In this document: positions 1-13,255 of the stretch, piece by piece
Layout of the letters: every line of letters starts with the position of its first letter
How positions within the stretch are numbered: the stretch's first letter is position 1
Assembly (NCBI RefSeq): GCF_051014685.1
Contig: NW_027478902.1
Span: 186,001 to 250,000 of the forward strand
Reading direction: 5' to 3'
Source of the DNA: Ptiloglossa arizonensis
Lineage: Eukaryota > Arthropoda > Insecta > Hymenoptera > Colletidae
DNA: 64,000 bases
Notes under the pieces: model-generated
Database searches by the model: none
The model's input: only the letters and a program-made list of their open reading frames with translations
Told to the model about the DNA's origin: nothing
Translations under genes and position numbers: made by a program

Positions 1-2111
1 ATACGTTATACGTTACACGTTATACGTTATACGTTATACGTTATACGTTATACGTTATACGTTATACGTTATACGTTATACGTTATATGTTATACGTTAT
101 ACGTAATATGTAATACGTTATACGATTTACGTTATTCGTTATACGTTCTTCGTTATGCGTTGTACGTTATACGTTGTGCGTTATACGTTACACGTTATAC
201 GTTATACGTCACACGTTATACGTTATACGTTATACGTTATACGTTATATGTTATACGTTATGCGTAATATGTAATACGTTATACGTTTTACGTTATTCGT
301 TATACGTTCTTCGTTACACGTTGTACGTTATACGTTATTCGTTATACGTTACGCGTTATACGTTATTCGTTATACGTTATACGTTATACGTTATACGTTA
401 TACGTTATACGTTATACGTTATTCGTTATACGTTATACGTTATACGTTATACGTTACCCGTTATACGTTATACGTTACACGTCATACGTTATACGTTATA
501 CGTTATACGTTATACGTCATAGCTTACACGATACACGTTATACGTTATACGTCATAGCTTACACGATACACGTTATACGTCATACGTTATACGTTACAAT
601 TATACGTCACACGTTATACGTTATACGTTACACGTTATACGTTATACCTTATACGTTATACGTTATACGTTATACGTTAAAAGTTATACGTTATACGTTA
701 CACGTTATACGTTATACGTTACACGTTATACGTTATACGTTACACGTTATACGTTATACGTTATACGTTATACGTTATACGTTATACGTTATACGTTATA
801 CGTTATACGTTATACGTTACACGTTATACGTTACACGTTATACGTTACACGTTATACGTTACACGTTATACGTTACACGTTATACGTTATACGTTATACG
901 TTATACGTTACACGTTATACGTTACACGTTATACGTTACACGTTATACGTTACACGTTATACGTTACACGTTATACGTTACACGTTATACGTTACACGTT
1001 ATACGTTACACGTTATACGTTACACGTTATACGTTATACGTTACACGTTATACGTTACACGTTATACGTTACACGTTATACGTTACACGTTACACGTTAT
1101 ACGTTATACGTTAAACGTTATACGTTATACGTTATACGTTATACGTTATACGTTAAACGTTCTACGTTATACGTTATACGTTATACGTTATACGTTATAC
1201 GTTATACGTTATACGTTATACGTTATACGTTATACGTTATACGTTATACGTTATACGTTATAAGTTATACGTTATACGTTATACGTTATACGTTATACGT
1301 TATACGTTATACGTTACATGTTATACGTTATACGTTATACGATATACGTCATAGGTTACACGATACACGTTATACGTTACACGTAATATGTAATACGTTA
1401 TACGTTTTACGTTATTCGATATACGTTATACGTTATACGTTATACGTTATACGTTACACGCTATACGTTATACGTTATACGTTATACGTTATACGTTATA
1501 CGTTATACGTTATACGTTATACGTTATACGTTATACGTTATACGTTATACGTTATACGTTATACGTTATACGTTATACGTTATACGTTTTACGTTATACG
1601 TTATACGTTATACGTTATACGTTATACGTTATACGTTATACGTTACACGTTATACGTTACACGTTATACGTTACACGTTATACGTTACACGTTATACGTT
1701 ACACGTTATACGTTACACGTTATACGTTACACGTTATACGTTACACGTTATACGTTATACGTTATACGTTATACGTTATACGTTACACGTTATACGTTAC
1801 ACGTTATACGTTGCACGTTATACGTTACACGTTATACGTTACACGTTATACGTTACACGTTATACGTTACACGTTATACGTTATACGTTACACGTCATAC
1901 GTTAAACGTTATACGTTAAACGTTATACGTTACACGTTATACGTTACACGTTATACGTTACACGTTATACGTTAAACGTTATACGTTATACGTTATAAGT
2001 TATACGTTATACGTTATACGTTATACGTTACACGTTATACGTTATACGTTATACGTTATACGTTATACGTTATACGTTATACGTTATACGTTATATGTTA
2101 TACGTTATACG
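1..2111 (+). repeat. Left segment: A1, doubled B start, dimers, one C module
   Basis: The window opens in canonical repeats, then carries the A1 module at 125 and its train. The B module is odd: TCATAGC appears at 517 and again at 552, a 35-bp (five-unit) local duplication not seen in other B copies. TTAAAAG and dimer tracts follow to about 1100, a TTAAACG-TTCTACG pair near 1153, a C module at 1342, more dimers at 1643-1880 (with one TTGCACG), and TTATAAG near 1993. The segment resembles 15.1-16.1 kb and 18.7-20.0 kb in the order of its anchors. Confidence 0.85.
125..180 (+). repeat. Anchor module A1 (type copy; 16 copies in window)
   Basis: An eight-unit cluster that opens with ATTTACG, passes through TTATTCG, TTCTTCG, TTATGCG and TTGTACG, and closes with TTGTGCG. 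Matching 56-bp copies start at 125, 15149, 16136, 16772, 18744, 22129, 23981, 24617, 43392, 45328, 49831, 51725, 53567, 58716, 61932 and 62951. A constant train usually follows: TCACACG, TTATATG, TTATGCG, TAATATG, TTTTACG, TTCTTCG, TTACGCG and TTACCCG, separated by canonical units, then a B module. Right halves without the ATTTACG cluster begin (TTATATG) near 8122, 56295 and 63839. Copies 22129 and 23981 repeat TTGTGCG 21 bases further on, a change shared by these two only. All units are 7 bp, so the module keeps phase. Confidence 0.93.
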
Positions 2112-4130
2112 TAATATGTGATACGTTATACGACTTACGTTATTCGTTATACGTTCTTCGTTATGCGTTGTACAGTATACGTTGTGCGCTATACGTTATA
2201 CGTTCAACGTGATACATTATACGTTAAACGTTATACGTTATACGTTATACGATATACGTTATACGTTATACGTTATACGTTATACGTTATACGTTATACG
2301 TTATACGTTATACGTTATACGTTATACGTTATACGTTATGCGTTATACGTTATACGTTATACGTTATACGTCATACGTTATACGTTATACGTTATACGTT
2401 ATACGTTTTACGTTATACGTCATAGGTTACACGATACACGTTGTACGTTATACGTAATATGTAATACGTTATACGTTTTACGTTATTCGTTATACGTTCT
2501 TCGTTACACGTTGTACGTCATACGTTATGCGTTATACGTTACACGTTATATGTTATTCGTTATACGTTATACGTTATACGTTATACGTTATACGTTATAC
2601 GTTATACGTTATACGTTATACGTTATACGTTATACGTTATACGTTATACGTTATACGTTATACGTTATACGTTATACGTTATACGTTATACGTTATACGT
2701 TATACGTTATACGTTATACGTTATACGTTATACGTTATACGTTATACGTTATACGTTATACGTTATACGTTATACGTTATACGTTATACGTTATACGTTA
2801 TACGTTATACGTTATACGTTATACGTTATACGTTATACGTTATACGTCATAGCTTACACGATACACGTTATACGTCATACGTTATACGTTACAATTATAC
2901 GTCACACGTTATGCGTTATACGTTACACGTTATAGGGTATACCTTATACGTTATACGTTATATGTTATACGTTAAAAGTTATACGTTATACGTTACACGT
3001 TATACGTTATACGTTACACGTTATACGTTATACGTTACACGTTATACGTTATACGTTATACGTTATACGTTATACGTTATACGTTATACGTTATACGTTA
3101 TACGTTATACGTTATACGTTATACGTTACACGTTATACATTAAACGTTATACGTTAAACGTTATACGTTATATGTTATACGTTATACGTAATATGTGATA
3201 CGTTATACGATTTACGTTATTCGTTATACGTTCTTCGTTATGCGTTGTACAGTATACGTTGTGCGCTATACGTTATACGTTAAACGTGATACATTATACG
3301 TTATACGTTATACGTTATACGTTATACGATATACGTTATACGTTATACGTTATACGTTATACGTTATACGTTATACGTTATACGTTATACGTTATACGTT
3401 ATACGTTATGCGTTATACGTTATACGTTATACGTTATACGTCATACGTTATACGTTATACGTTATACGTTATACGTTCTACGTTATACGTCATAGGTTAC
3501 ACGATACACGTTGTACGTTATACGTAATATGTAATACGTTATACGTTTTACGTTATTCGTTATACGTTCTTCGTTACACGTTGTACGTTATACGTTATGC
3601 GTTATACGTTACACGTTATATGTTATTCGTTATACGTTATACGTTATACGTTATGCGTTATACGTTATACGTTATACGTTATACGTTATAAGTTATACGT
3701 TATACGTTATACGTTATACGTTACACGTTATACGTTATACGTTATACGTTATACGTTATACGTTATACGTTATACGTTATACGTTATATGTTATACGTTA
3801 TACGTAATATGTGATACGTTATACGATTTACGTTATTCGTTATACGTTCTTCGTTATGCGTTGTACAGTATACGTTGTGCGCTATACGTTATACGTTAAA
3901 CGTGATACATTATACGTTATACGTTATACGTTATACGTTATACGTTATACGATATACGTTATACGTTATACGTTATACGTTATACGTAATAGTTATACGT
4001 TATACGTTATACGTTATACGTTATACGTTATGCGTTATACGTTATACGTTATACGTTATACGTCATACGTTATACGTTATACGTTACACGTCATAGGTTA
4101 TACGATACACGTTATTCGTTCTACGTAATA
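2112..4130 (+). repeat. Three A2-led blocks in tandem
   Basis: A2 modules start at 2112, 3189 and 3805, with spacings of 1,077 and 616 bases. The first two have the full train ending in TTATATG and TTATTCG near 2550 and 3620. The perfect tract after the first has 41 units and leads into a B module at 2847; the second tract is broken by TTATAAG and a TTACACG. The third block is short and contains TAATAG followed by TTATACG (near 3987), which loses one base of phase. Near 3133 a TTATACA stands where the other A2 blocks keep TTATACG, a private loss of CpG. Confidence 0.85.
3189..3293 (+). repeat. Anchor module A2 (type copy; 17 copies in window)
   Basis: A 15-unit relative of A1. It begins TAATATG then TGATACG, shares the ATTTACG to TTATGCG core with A1, but then has TTGTACA, GTATACG, CTATACG and ends in TGATACA. 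The 105-bp copies start at 2112, 3189, 3805, 20123, 21074, 22933, 27310, 30547, 33386, 35092, 37294, 40119, 43917, 46551, 50349, 59234 and 60542. The first has ACTTACG for ATTTACG; the 20123 copy has the TAATATG-TGATACG pair doubled just upstream (from 20109). The usual train downstream is ATATACG, TTATGCG, TCATACG, TTTTACG, then TCATAGG with ATACACG and TTGTACG, TTCTTCG, TTATATG and TTATTCG, then a long perfect tract. A1 and A2 look like diverged forms of one ancestral module. Confidence 0.93.
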
Positions 4131-5660
4131 TGTAATACTTTATACGTTTTACGTATATTCGTTATACGTTCTTCGTTACACTTTATACGTATATTCGTTA
4201 TACGTTCTTCGTTACACGTTATACGTTATACGTTATGCGTTATACGTTATACGTTATACATTATACGTTATACGTTATACGTTATACGTTATACGTTATA
4301 CGTTATACGTTATACGTTATACGTTATACGTTATACGTTATACGTTATACGTTATACGTTATACGTTATACGTTATGCGTTATACGTTATACGTTATACG
4401 TTATACGTTATACGTTATACGTTATACATCGTAGGTTACACGATACACGTTATACGTTATACGTAATATGTAATACGTTATACGTTTTACGTTATTCGTA
4501 ATACGTTCTCCGTTACACGTTATGCGTTACACGTTATGCGTTATACGTCATACGTTATACGTTACACGTTACACGTTATACGTTATACGTTATACGTTAT
4601 ACGTTATACGTTATACGTTATACGTTATACGTCATACGTTATACGTTATACGTTATACGTTATACGTTATAAGTTATACGTTATACGTTATACGTTATAC
4701 GTTATACGTTATACGTTATACGTTATACGTTATACGTTATACGCTATACGTTATACGTTATACGTTATACGTTATACGTTATACGTAATACGTTATACGT
4801 TATACGTTATACGTTATACGTTATACGTTATACGTTATACGTTATACGTTATACGTTATACGTTATACGTTATACGTTATACGTTATACGTTATACGTTA
4901 TACGTTATACGTTATACGTTATTCGTTATACGTTATACGTTATACGTAATATGAAATATGTCATACGTTTTACGTTATTCGTTAATACGTTATACGTTAT
5001 ACGTTATACGTTATACGTTATACGTTATACGTTATACGTTATACGTTATACGTTATACGTCATAGGTTATACGATACACGTTATTCGTTCTACGTAATAT
5101 GTAATACTTTATACGTTTTACGTATATTCGATATACGTTCTTCGTTACACTTTATACGTATATTCGTTATACGTTCTTCGTTACACGTTATACGTTATAC
5201 GTTATGCGTTATACGTTATACGTTATACATTATACGTTATACGTTATACGTTATACGTTATACGTTATACGTTATACGTTATACGTTATACGTTATACGT
5301 TATACGTTATACGTTATACGTTATACGTTATACGTTATACGTTATACGTTATACGTTATACGTTATACGGTATACGTTATACGTTTTACGTTATTCGTAA
5401 TACGTTCTTCGTTACACGTTATGCGTTATACGTTATGCGTTATACGTTATACGTTATACGTTATACGTTATACGTTATACGTTATACGTTATACGTTATA
5501 CGTTATACGTTATACGTTATATGTTATACGTTATACGTTATACGTTATACGTGATACGTTTTAGGTTATACGTTATTGGTTATACGTTATTCGTTATACG
5601 TTCTTCGTTACACGCTAGACGTTATACGTTATGGGTTATACGTTATACGTCATACGTTAT
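4131..5660 (+). repeat. Block P, first (diverged) copy
   Basis: Block P is marked by TCGTAGG (4429), an 8-bp unit TATATTCG, a TTAATACG 8-mer near 4983, GTATACG, TTATTGG (5573), CTAGACG and TTATGGG (5631). The core from about 4373 matches the pair at 9.9-13.0 kb at an offset of 5,706 bases, rising to 5,713 after a one-unit change near 5.1 kb. Private differences are ATATACG for TTATACG just before TTCTTCG near 5130, and a stretch at about 5519-5572 (TTATATG, TGATACG, TTTTAGG) in place of the TTACACG and canonical units of the other copies. Confidence 0.87.
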
Positions 5661-8100
5661 ACGTTATACGTTATACGTTATACGTCATACGTTATACGTT
5701 ATACGTTATACGTTATACGTTATACGTTATAGATTATACGTTATACGTTATACGTTATACGTTACACGTCATACGTTATACGTTATACGTTATACGTTAT
5801 ACGTTATACGTTATACGTTATACGTTATACGTTATACGTTATGCGTTATACGCTATACGTTATACGTTATGCGTTATACGTTATACGTTATACGTAATAT
5901 GTAATACGTCATACGTTTTACGTCAATCGTTATACGTTCTTCGTTACACGTTATACGTTATACGTTATACGTTATACGTCATAGGTTATACGGTGTACGA
6001 TATACGTTAAAACGTTATACGTAATACGTTATACGTTATACGGAATACGTTATACGTTATACGTTATACGTCATACGTGATAAGTTATACGTTATACGTT
6101 ATACGTTATACGATGTACGTTATACGTTATACGTTATACGTTATACGTTATACGTTATACGTTATACGTTATACGTTATACGTTATGGGTTATACGTTAT
6201 ACGTTATACGTTATACGTTATACGTTATACGTTATACGTTATACGTTATACGTTACACGTTATACGTTACACGTTATACGTTACACGTTATACGTTACAC
6301 GTTATACGTTACACGTTATACGTTACACGTTATACGTTACACGTTATACGTTACACGTTATACGTTACACGTTATACGTTACACGTTGTACGTTACACGT
6401 TATACGTTACACGTTGTACGTTACACGTTATACGTTACACGTTATACGTTACACTTTATACGTTATACGTTACACGTTATACGTTACACGTTATACGTTA
6501 CACGTTACACGTTATACGTTATACGTTAAACGTTATACGTTATACGTTATACGTTATACGTTATACGTTAAACGTTCTACGTTATACGTTATACGTTATA
6601 CGTTATACGTTATACGTTATACGTTATACGTTATACGTTATACGTTATACGTTATACGTTATACGTTATACGTTATACGTTATACGTTATACGTTATACG
6701 TTATACGTTATACGTTATACGTTATACGATATACGTCATAGGTTACACGATACACGTTATACGTTACACGTAATATGTAATACGTTATACGTTACACGTT
6801 ATACGTTATACGTTATACGTTATACGTTATACGTTATACGTTATACGTTATACGTTATACGTTATACGTTATACGTTATACGTTATACGATATACGTCAT
6901 AGGTTACACGATACACGTTATACGTTACACGTAATATGTAATACGTTATACGTTTTACGTTATTCGATATACGTTATACGTTATACGTTATACGTTATAC
7001 GTTATACGTTATACGTTATACGTTATACGTTACACGTTATACGTTACACGTTATACGTTACACGTTATACGTTACACGTTATACGTTACACGTTATACGT
7101 TACACGTTATACGTTACACGTTATACGTTACACGTTATACGTTACACGTTATACGTTACACGTTATACGTTACACGTTATACGTTACACGTTATACGTTA
7201 CACGTTATACGTTATACGTTATACGTTATACGTTATACGTTATACGTTATACGATATACGATATACGTTATACGTTATACGTTATACGTTATACGTTATA
7301 CGTTATACGTTATACGTTATACGTTATACGTTACACGTTATACGTTACACGTTATACGTTACACGTTATACGTTACACGTTATACGTTATACGTTATACG
7401 TTATACGTTATACGTTATACGTTATACGTTATACGTTATACGTTATACGTTATACGTTATACGTTATACGATATACGTCATAGGTTACACGATACACGTT
7501 ATACGTTACACGTAATATGTAATACGTTATACGTTTTACGTTATTCGATATACGTTATACGTTATACGTTATACGTTATACGTTATACGTTATACGTTAT
7601 ACGTTATACGTTATACGTTATACGTTATACGTTATACGTTATACGTTATACGTTATACGTTATACGTTATACGTTATACGTTATACGTTACACGTTATAC
7701 GTTACACGTTATACGTTACACGTTATACGTTACACGTTATACGTTATACGTTATACGTTATACGTTATACGTTATACGTTATACGTTATACGTTATACGT
7801 TATACGTTATACGTTATACGTTATACGTTATACGATATACGTCATAGGTCACACGATACACGTTATACGTTACACGTAATATGTAATACGTTATACGTTT
7901 TACGTTATTCGATATACGTTATACGTTATACGTTATACGTTATACGTTACACGCTATACGTTATACGTTATACGTTATACGTTATACGTTATACGTTACA
8001 CGTTATACGTTATACGTTATACGTTATACGTTATACGTTATACGTTATACGTTATACGTTATACGTTATACGTTATACGTTATACGTTATACGTTATACG
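5661..8100 (+). repeat. Mixed segment: irregular units, dimers, four C modules
   Basis: The first 400 bases are among the least regular in the window: TTATAGA, TAATATG, TCAATCG, a TCATAGG near 5983 followed by GTGTACG, an 8-bp TTAAAACG near 6009, and GAATACG. Dimers at 6253-6510 include three TTGTACG or TTTATACG variants. C modules start at 6729, 6890, 7471 and 7835; the first two are 161 bases apart (23 units) and the last two 364 (52 units). The 6.9-7.9 kb part matches 13.1-13.9 kb at offsets of 6,240 falling to about 6,170 bases. Confidence 0.82.
7030..7204 (+). repeat. 14-bp dimer tract (TTATACG/TTACACG alternation)
   Basis: Thirteen TTACACG units alternate strictly with TTATACG here, making a 14-bp higher-order repeat. 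Similar tracts, some with short canonical gaps, lie near 817-1100, 1643-1753, 1783-1880, 6253-6510, 7329-7380, 7686-7738, 8655-8840, 13268-13382, 15588-15780, 17455-17690, 19190-19390, 19608-19710, 25292-25520, 25982-26200, 28430-28650, 31260-31490, 34285-34430, 37990-38230, 41030-41170, 41380-41620 and 47466-48080. Since the alternation is regular rather than random, the dimer must have been amplified as a unit. TTACACG differs from the canonical unit by one T-to-C transition. Confidence 0.95.
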
Positions 8101-9945
8101 TTATGCGTTATACGTTATACATTATATGTTATACGTTATGCGTAATATGTAATACGTTATACGTTTTACGTTATTCGTTATACGTTCTTCGTTACACGTT
8201 GTACGTTATACGTTATTCGTTATACGTTACGCGTTATACGTTATTCGTTATACGTTATACGTTATACGTTATACGTTATACGTTATACGTTATACGTTAT
8301 TCGTTATACGTTATACGTTATACGTTATACGTTACCCGTTATACGTTATACGTTACACGTCATACGTTATACGTTATACGTTATACGTTATACGTTATAC
8401 GTCATAGCTTACACGATACACGTTATACGTCATACGTTATACGTTACAATTACACGTCACACGTTATACGTTATACGTTACACGTTATACGTTATACCTT
8501 ATACGTTATACGTTATACGTTATACGTTAAAAGTTATACGTTATACGTTACACGTTATACGTTATACGTTACACGTTATACGTTATACGTTACACGTTAT
8601 ACGTTATACGTTATACGTTATACGTTATACGTTATACGTTATACGTTATACGTTATACGTTACACGTTATACGTTACACGTTATACGTTACACGTTATAC
8701 GTTACACGTTATACGTTACACGTTATACGTTATACGTTATACGTTATACGTTACACGTTATACGTTACACGTTATACGTTACACGTTATACGTTACACGT
8801 TATACGTTACACGTTATACGTGACACGTTATACGTTATACGTTATACGTTAAACGTTCTACGTTATACGTTATACGTTATACGTTATACGTTATACGTTA
8901 TACGTTATACGTTATACGTTATACGTTATACGTTATACGTTATACGTTATACGTTATACGTTATACGTTATACGTTATACGTTATACGTTATACGTTATA
9001 CGTTATACGTTATACGTTATACGTTATACGTTATACGTTATACGTTATACGTTACACGTTATACGTTATACGTCACACGTTATACGTTACACGTTACACG
9101 TTATACGTTACACGTTATACGTTATACGTTATACGTTATACGTTATACGTTATACGTTATAGGTTATACGTTATACGTTATACGTTATACGTTATACGTT
9201 ATACGTTATACGTTATACGTTATACGTTATACGTTATACGTTATACGTTATACGTTATACGTTATTCGTTATACGTTATACGTTATACGTTATACGTTAT
9301 AAGTTATACGTTATACGTTATACGTTATACGTTATACGTTATACGTTATATAATACTTTATACGTTATACGTTACACGTTACACGTTATACGTTATACGT
9401 CACACGTAATATGTTATACGTTATACGTTATACGTTATACGTTATACGTTATACGTTATACGTTATACGTTATACGTTATACGTTATACGTTAAACGTTA
9501 TACGTTATACGTTATACGTTATACGTTATACGTTATACGTTATACGTTATACGTTATACGTTACACGTTATACGTTATACGTCACACGTTATACGTTACA
9601 CGTTTCACGTTACACGTTATACGTTATACGTTATACGTTATACGTTATACGTTATACGTTATACGTTATACGTTATACGTTATACGTTATACGTTATACG
9701 TTATACGTTATACGTTATACGTTATACGTTATACGTTATACGTTATACGTTATACGTTATACGTTATACGTTATACGTTATACGTTATACGTTATACGTT
9801 ATACGTTATACGTTATACGTTATACGTTATACGATATACGTTATACGTTATACGTTATACGTTATACGTTATACGTTATACGTTATACGTTATACGTTAT
9901 ACGTTATACGTTACACGTTATACGTTATACGTCACACGTTATACG
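8101..9945 (+). repeat. Half A1, B, dimers, D junction and long canonical runs
   Basis: An A1 right half starts at 8122 (TTATATG) with no ATTTACG cluster. It runs through TTACGCG and TTACCCG to a B module near 8401 whose junction reads ACAATTACACG. Dimers occupy 8655-8840. From 9050 a set of TCACACG, a TTACACG doublet, TTATAGG (9157), TTATTCG and TTATAAG leads to the D junction at 9346; it recurs near 14.0-14.35 kb at offsets of 4,946 and 4,939. An unusual TTTCACG sits near 9603. The remainder, 9620-9900, is nearly all canonical with one ATATACG. Confidence 0.82.
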
Positions 9946-11600
9946 TTACACGTTACACGTTATACGTTACACGTTATACGTTATACGTTATACGTTATAC
10001 GTTATACGTTATACGTTATAGGTTATACGTTATACGTTATACGTTATACGTTATACGTTATACGTTATACGTTATACGTTATGCGTTATACGTTATACGT
10101 TATACGTTATACGTTATACGTTATACGTTATACATCGTAGGTTACACGATACACGTTATACGTTATACGTAATATGTAATACGTTATACGTTTTACGTTA
10201 TTCGTAATACGTTCTCCGTTACACGTTATGCGTTACACGTTATGCGTTATACGTCATACGTTATACGTTACACGTTACACGTTATACGTTATACGTTATA
10301 CGTTATACGTTATACGTTATACGTTATACGTTATACGTCATACGTTATACGTTATACGTTATACGTTATACGTTATAAGTTATACGTTATACGTTATACG
10401 TTATACGTTATACGTTATACGTTATACGTTATACGTTATACGTTATACGCTATACGTTATACGTTATACGTTATACGTTATACGTTATACGTAATACGTT
10501 ATACGTTATACGTTATACGTTATACGTTATACGTTATACGTTATACGTTATACGTTATACGTTATACGTTATACGTTATACGTTATACGTTATACGTTAT
10601 ACGTTATACGTTATACGTTATACGTTATTCGTTATACGTTATACGTTATACGTAATATGAAATATGTCATACGTTTTACGTTATTCGTTAATACGTTATA
10701 CGTTATACGTTATACGTTATACGTTATACGTTATACGTTATACGTTATACGTTATACGTTATACGTTATACGTCATAGGTTATACGATACACGTTATTCG
10801 TTCTACGTAATATGTAATACTTTATACGTTTTACGTATATTCGTTATACGTTCTTCGTTACACTTTATACGTATATTCGTTATACGTTCTTCGTTACACG
10901 TTATACGTTATACGTTATGCGTTATACGTTATACGTTATACATTATACGTTATACGTTATACGTTATACGTTATACGTTATACGTTATACGTTATACGTT
11001 ATACGTTATACGTTATACGTTATACGTTATACGTTATACGTTATACGTTATACGTTATACGTTATACGTTATACGTTATACGGTATACGTTATACGTTTT
11101 ACGTTATTCGTAATACGTTCTTCGTTACACGTTATGCGTTATACGTTATGCGTTATACGTTATACGTTATACGTTATACGTTATACGTTATACGTTATAC
11201 GTTATACGTTATACGTTATACGTTATACGTTATACGTTACACGTTATACGTTATACGTTATACGTTATACGTTATACGTTATACGTTATTGGTTATACGT
11301 TATTCGTTATACGTTCTTCGTTACACGCTAGACGTTATACGTTATGGGTTATACGTTATACGTCATACGTTATACGTTATACGTTATACGTTACACGTTA
11401 TACGTTATACGTTATACGTTATACGTTATACGTTATACGTTATACGTTATACGTTATACGTTATACGTTATACGTTATACGATATACGTCATAGGTTACA
11501 CGATACACGTTATACGTTACACGTAATATGTAATACGATATACGTTATACGTTATACGTTATACGTTATACGTTATACGTTATACGTTATACGTTATACG
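9946..11600 (+). repeat. 1,655-bp tandem unit carrying block P, copy a
   Basis: It starts at a TTACACG doublet and contains TTATAGG (10016), TTATGCG (10079), TCGTAGG (10135), the TATATTCG 8-mers, TTATTGG, CTAGACG and TTATGGG (11342). The next 1,655 bases repeat the order. Homology in register runs from 9946 to about 11373, beyond which the copies differ by one unit. Its C module at 11482 is broken: three units are missing after 11537, whereas the matching C module of copy b at 13130 is complete. Confidence 0.9.
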
Positions 11601-13255
11601 TTACACGTTACACGTTATACGTTACACGTTATACGTTATACGTTATACGTTATACGTTATACGTTATACGTTATAGGTTATACGTTATACGTTATACGTT
11701 ATACGTTATACGTTATACGTTATACGTTATACGTTATGCGTTATACGTTATACGTTATACGTTATACGTTATACGTTATACGTTATACATCGTAGGTTAC
11801 ACGATACACGTTATACGTTATACGTAATATGTAATACGTTATACGTTTTACGTTATTCGTAATACGTTCTCCGTTACACGTTATGCGTTACACGTTATGC
11901 GTTATACGTCATACGTTATACGTTACACGTTACACGTTATACGTTATACGTTATACGTTATACGTTATACGTTATACGTTATACGTTATACGTCATACGT
12001 TATACGTTATACGTTATACGTTATACGTTATAAGTTATACGTTATACGTTATACGTTATACGTTATACGTTATACGTTATACGTTATACGTTATACGTTA
12101 TACGCTATACGTTATACGTTATACGTTATACGTTATACGTTATACGTAATACGTTATACGTTATACGTTATACGTTATACGTTATACGTTATACGTTATA
12201 CGTTATACGTTATACGTTATACGTTATACGTTATACGTTATACGTTATACGCTATACGTTATACGTTATACGTTATACGTTATTCGTTATACGTTATACG
12301 TTATACGTAATATGAAATATGTCATACGTTTTACGTTATTCGTTAATACGTTATACGTTATACGTTATACGTTATACGTTATACGTTATACGTTATACGT
12401 TATACGTTATACGTTATACGTTATACGTCATAGGTTATACGATACACGTTATTCGTTCTACGTAATATGTAATACTTTATACGTTTTACGTATATTCGTT
12501 ATACGTTCTTCGTTACACTTTATACGTATATTCGTTATACGTTCTTCGTTACACGTTATACGTTATACGTTATGCGTTATACGTTATACGTTATACATTA
12601 TACGTTATACGTTATACGTTATACGTTATACGTTATACGTTATACGTTATACGTTATACGTTATACGTTATACGTTATACGTTATACGTTATACGTTATA
12701 CGTTATACGTTATACGTTATACGTTATACGGTATACGTTATACGTTTTACGTTATTCGTAATACGTTCTTCGTTACACGTTATGCGTTATACGTTATGCG
12801 TTATACGTTATACGTTATACGTTATACGTTATACGTTATACGTTATACGTTATACGTTATACGTTATACGTTATACGTTATACGTTACACGTTATACGTT
12901 ATACGTTATACGTTATACGTTATACGTTATACGTTATTGGTTATACGTTATTCGTTATACGTTCTTCGTTACACGCTAGACGTTATACGTTATGGGTTAT
13001 ACGTTATACGTCATACGTTATACGTTATACGTTATACGTTACACGTTATACGTTATACGTTATACGTTATACGTTATACGTTATACGTTATACGTTATAC
13101 GTTATACGTTATACGTTATACGTTATACGATATACGTCATAGGTTACACGATACACGTTATACGTTACACGTAATATGTAATACGTTATACGTTTTACGT
13201 TATTCGATATACGTTATACGTTATACGTTATACGTTATACGTTATACGTTATACG
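11601..13255 (+). repeat. 1,655-bp tandem unit carrying block P, copy b
   Basis: It matches 9946-11373 in register. I saw two differences in about 1.4 kb: CTATACG for TTATACG near 12251, and loss of one unit between 12.95 and 12.99 kb, which cuts the offset from 1,655 to 1,648. So few differences make this one of the younger duplications on the left side, while the copy at 4.4-5.7 kb is older. The C module at 13130 is intact. Confidence 0.9.
13130..13213 (+). repeat. Anchor module C (ATATACG-TCATAGG type; 10 copies)
   Basis: A 12-unit, 84-bp cluster: ATATACG, TCATAGG, TTACACG, ATACACG, later TAATATG, TAATACG, TTTTACG and TTATTCG, closing again in ATATACG. Copies start near 1342, 6729, 6890, 7471, 7835, 11482, 13130, 13641, 15884 and 19493. 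The 6729 copy loses its right end: TTACACG stands where TTTTACG is expected. The 11482 copy lacks exactly three units between TAATACG (ends 11537) and ATATACG. The 7835 copy has TCACACG for TTACACG. C modules lie next to 14-bp dimer tracts and occur only in the left third of the window. A related TCATAGG cluster with TTGTACG follows A2 modules elsewhere, and a TCGTAGG form is found in block P (4429, 10135, 11790). Confidence 0.9.

Noticed and set aside
2140..2175. CENP-B box, suggested by TTCG in TTATTCG and TTCTTCG units
   Set aside because: The box needs CGGG downstream of TTCG; no CGGG was seen at the right spacing in any TTCG-containing unit examined.
3189..3293. Degenerate gene or RNA remnant at the variant-rich A1 and A2 modules
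   Set aside because: Each unit differs from TTATACG by one to three substitutions and keeps the 7-bp spacing of CG, so these are mutated satellite units, not remnants of other sequence.
9346..9366. Transposon footprint or target-site duplication at the D junctions
   Set aside because: No inverted repeat or foreign sequence flanks D, and the two-base phase loss is explained by a small deletion copied with its block.
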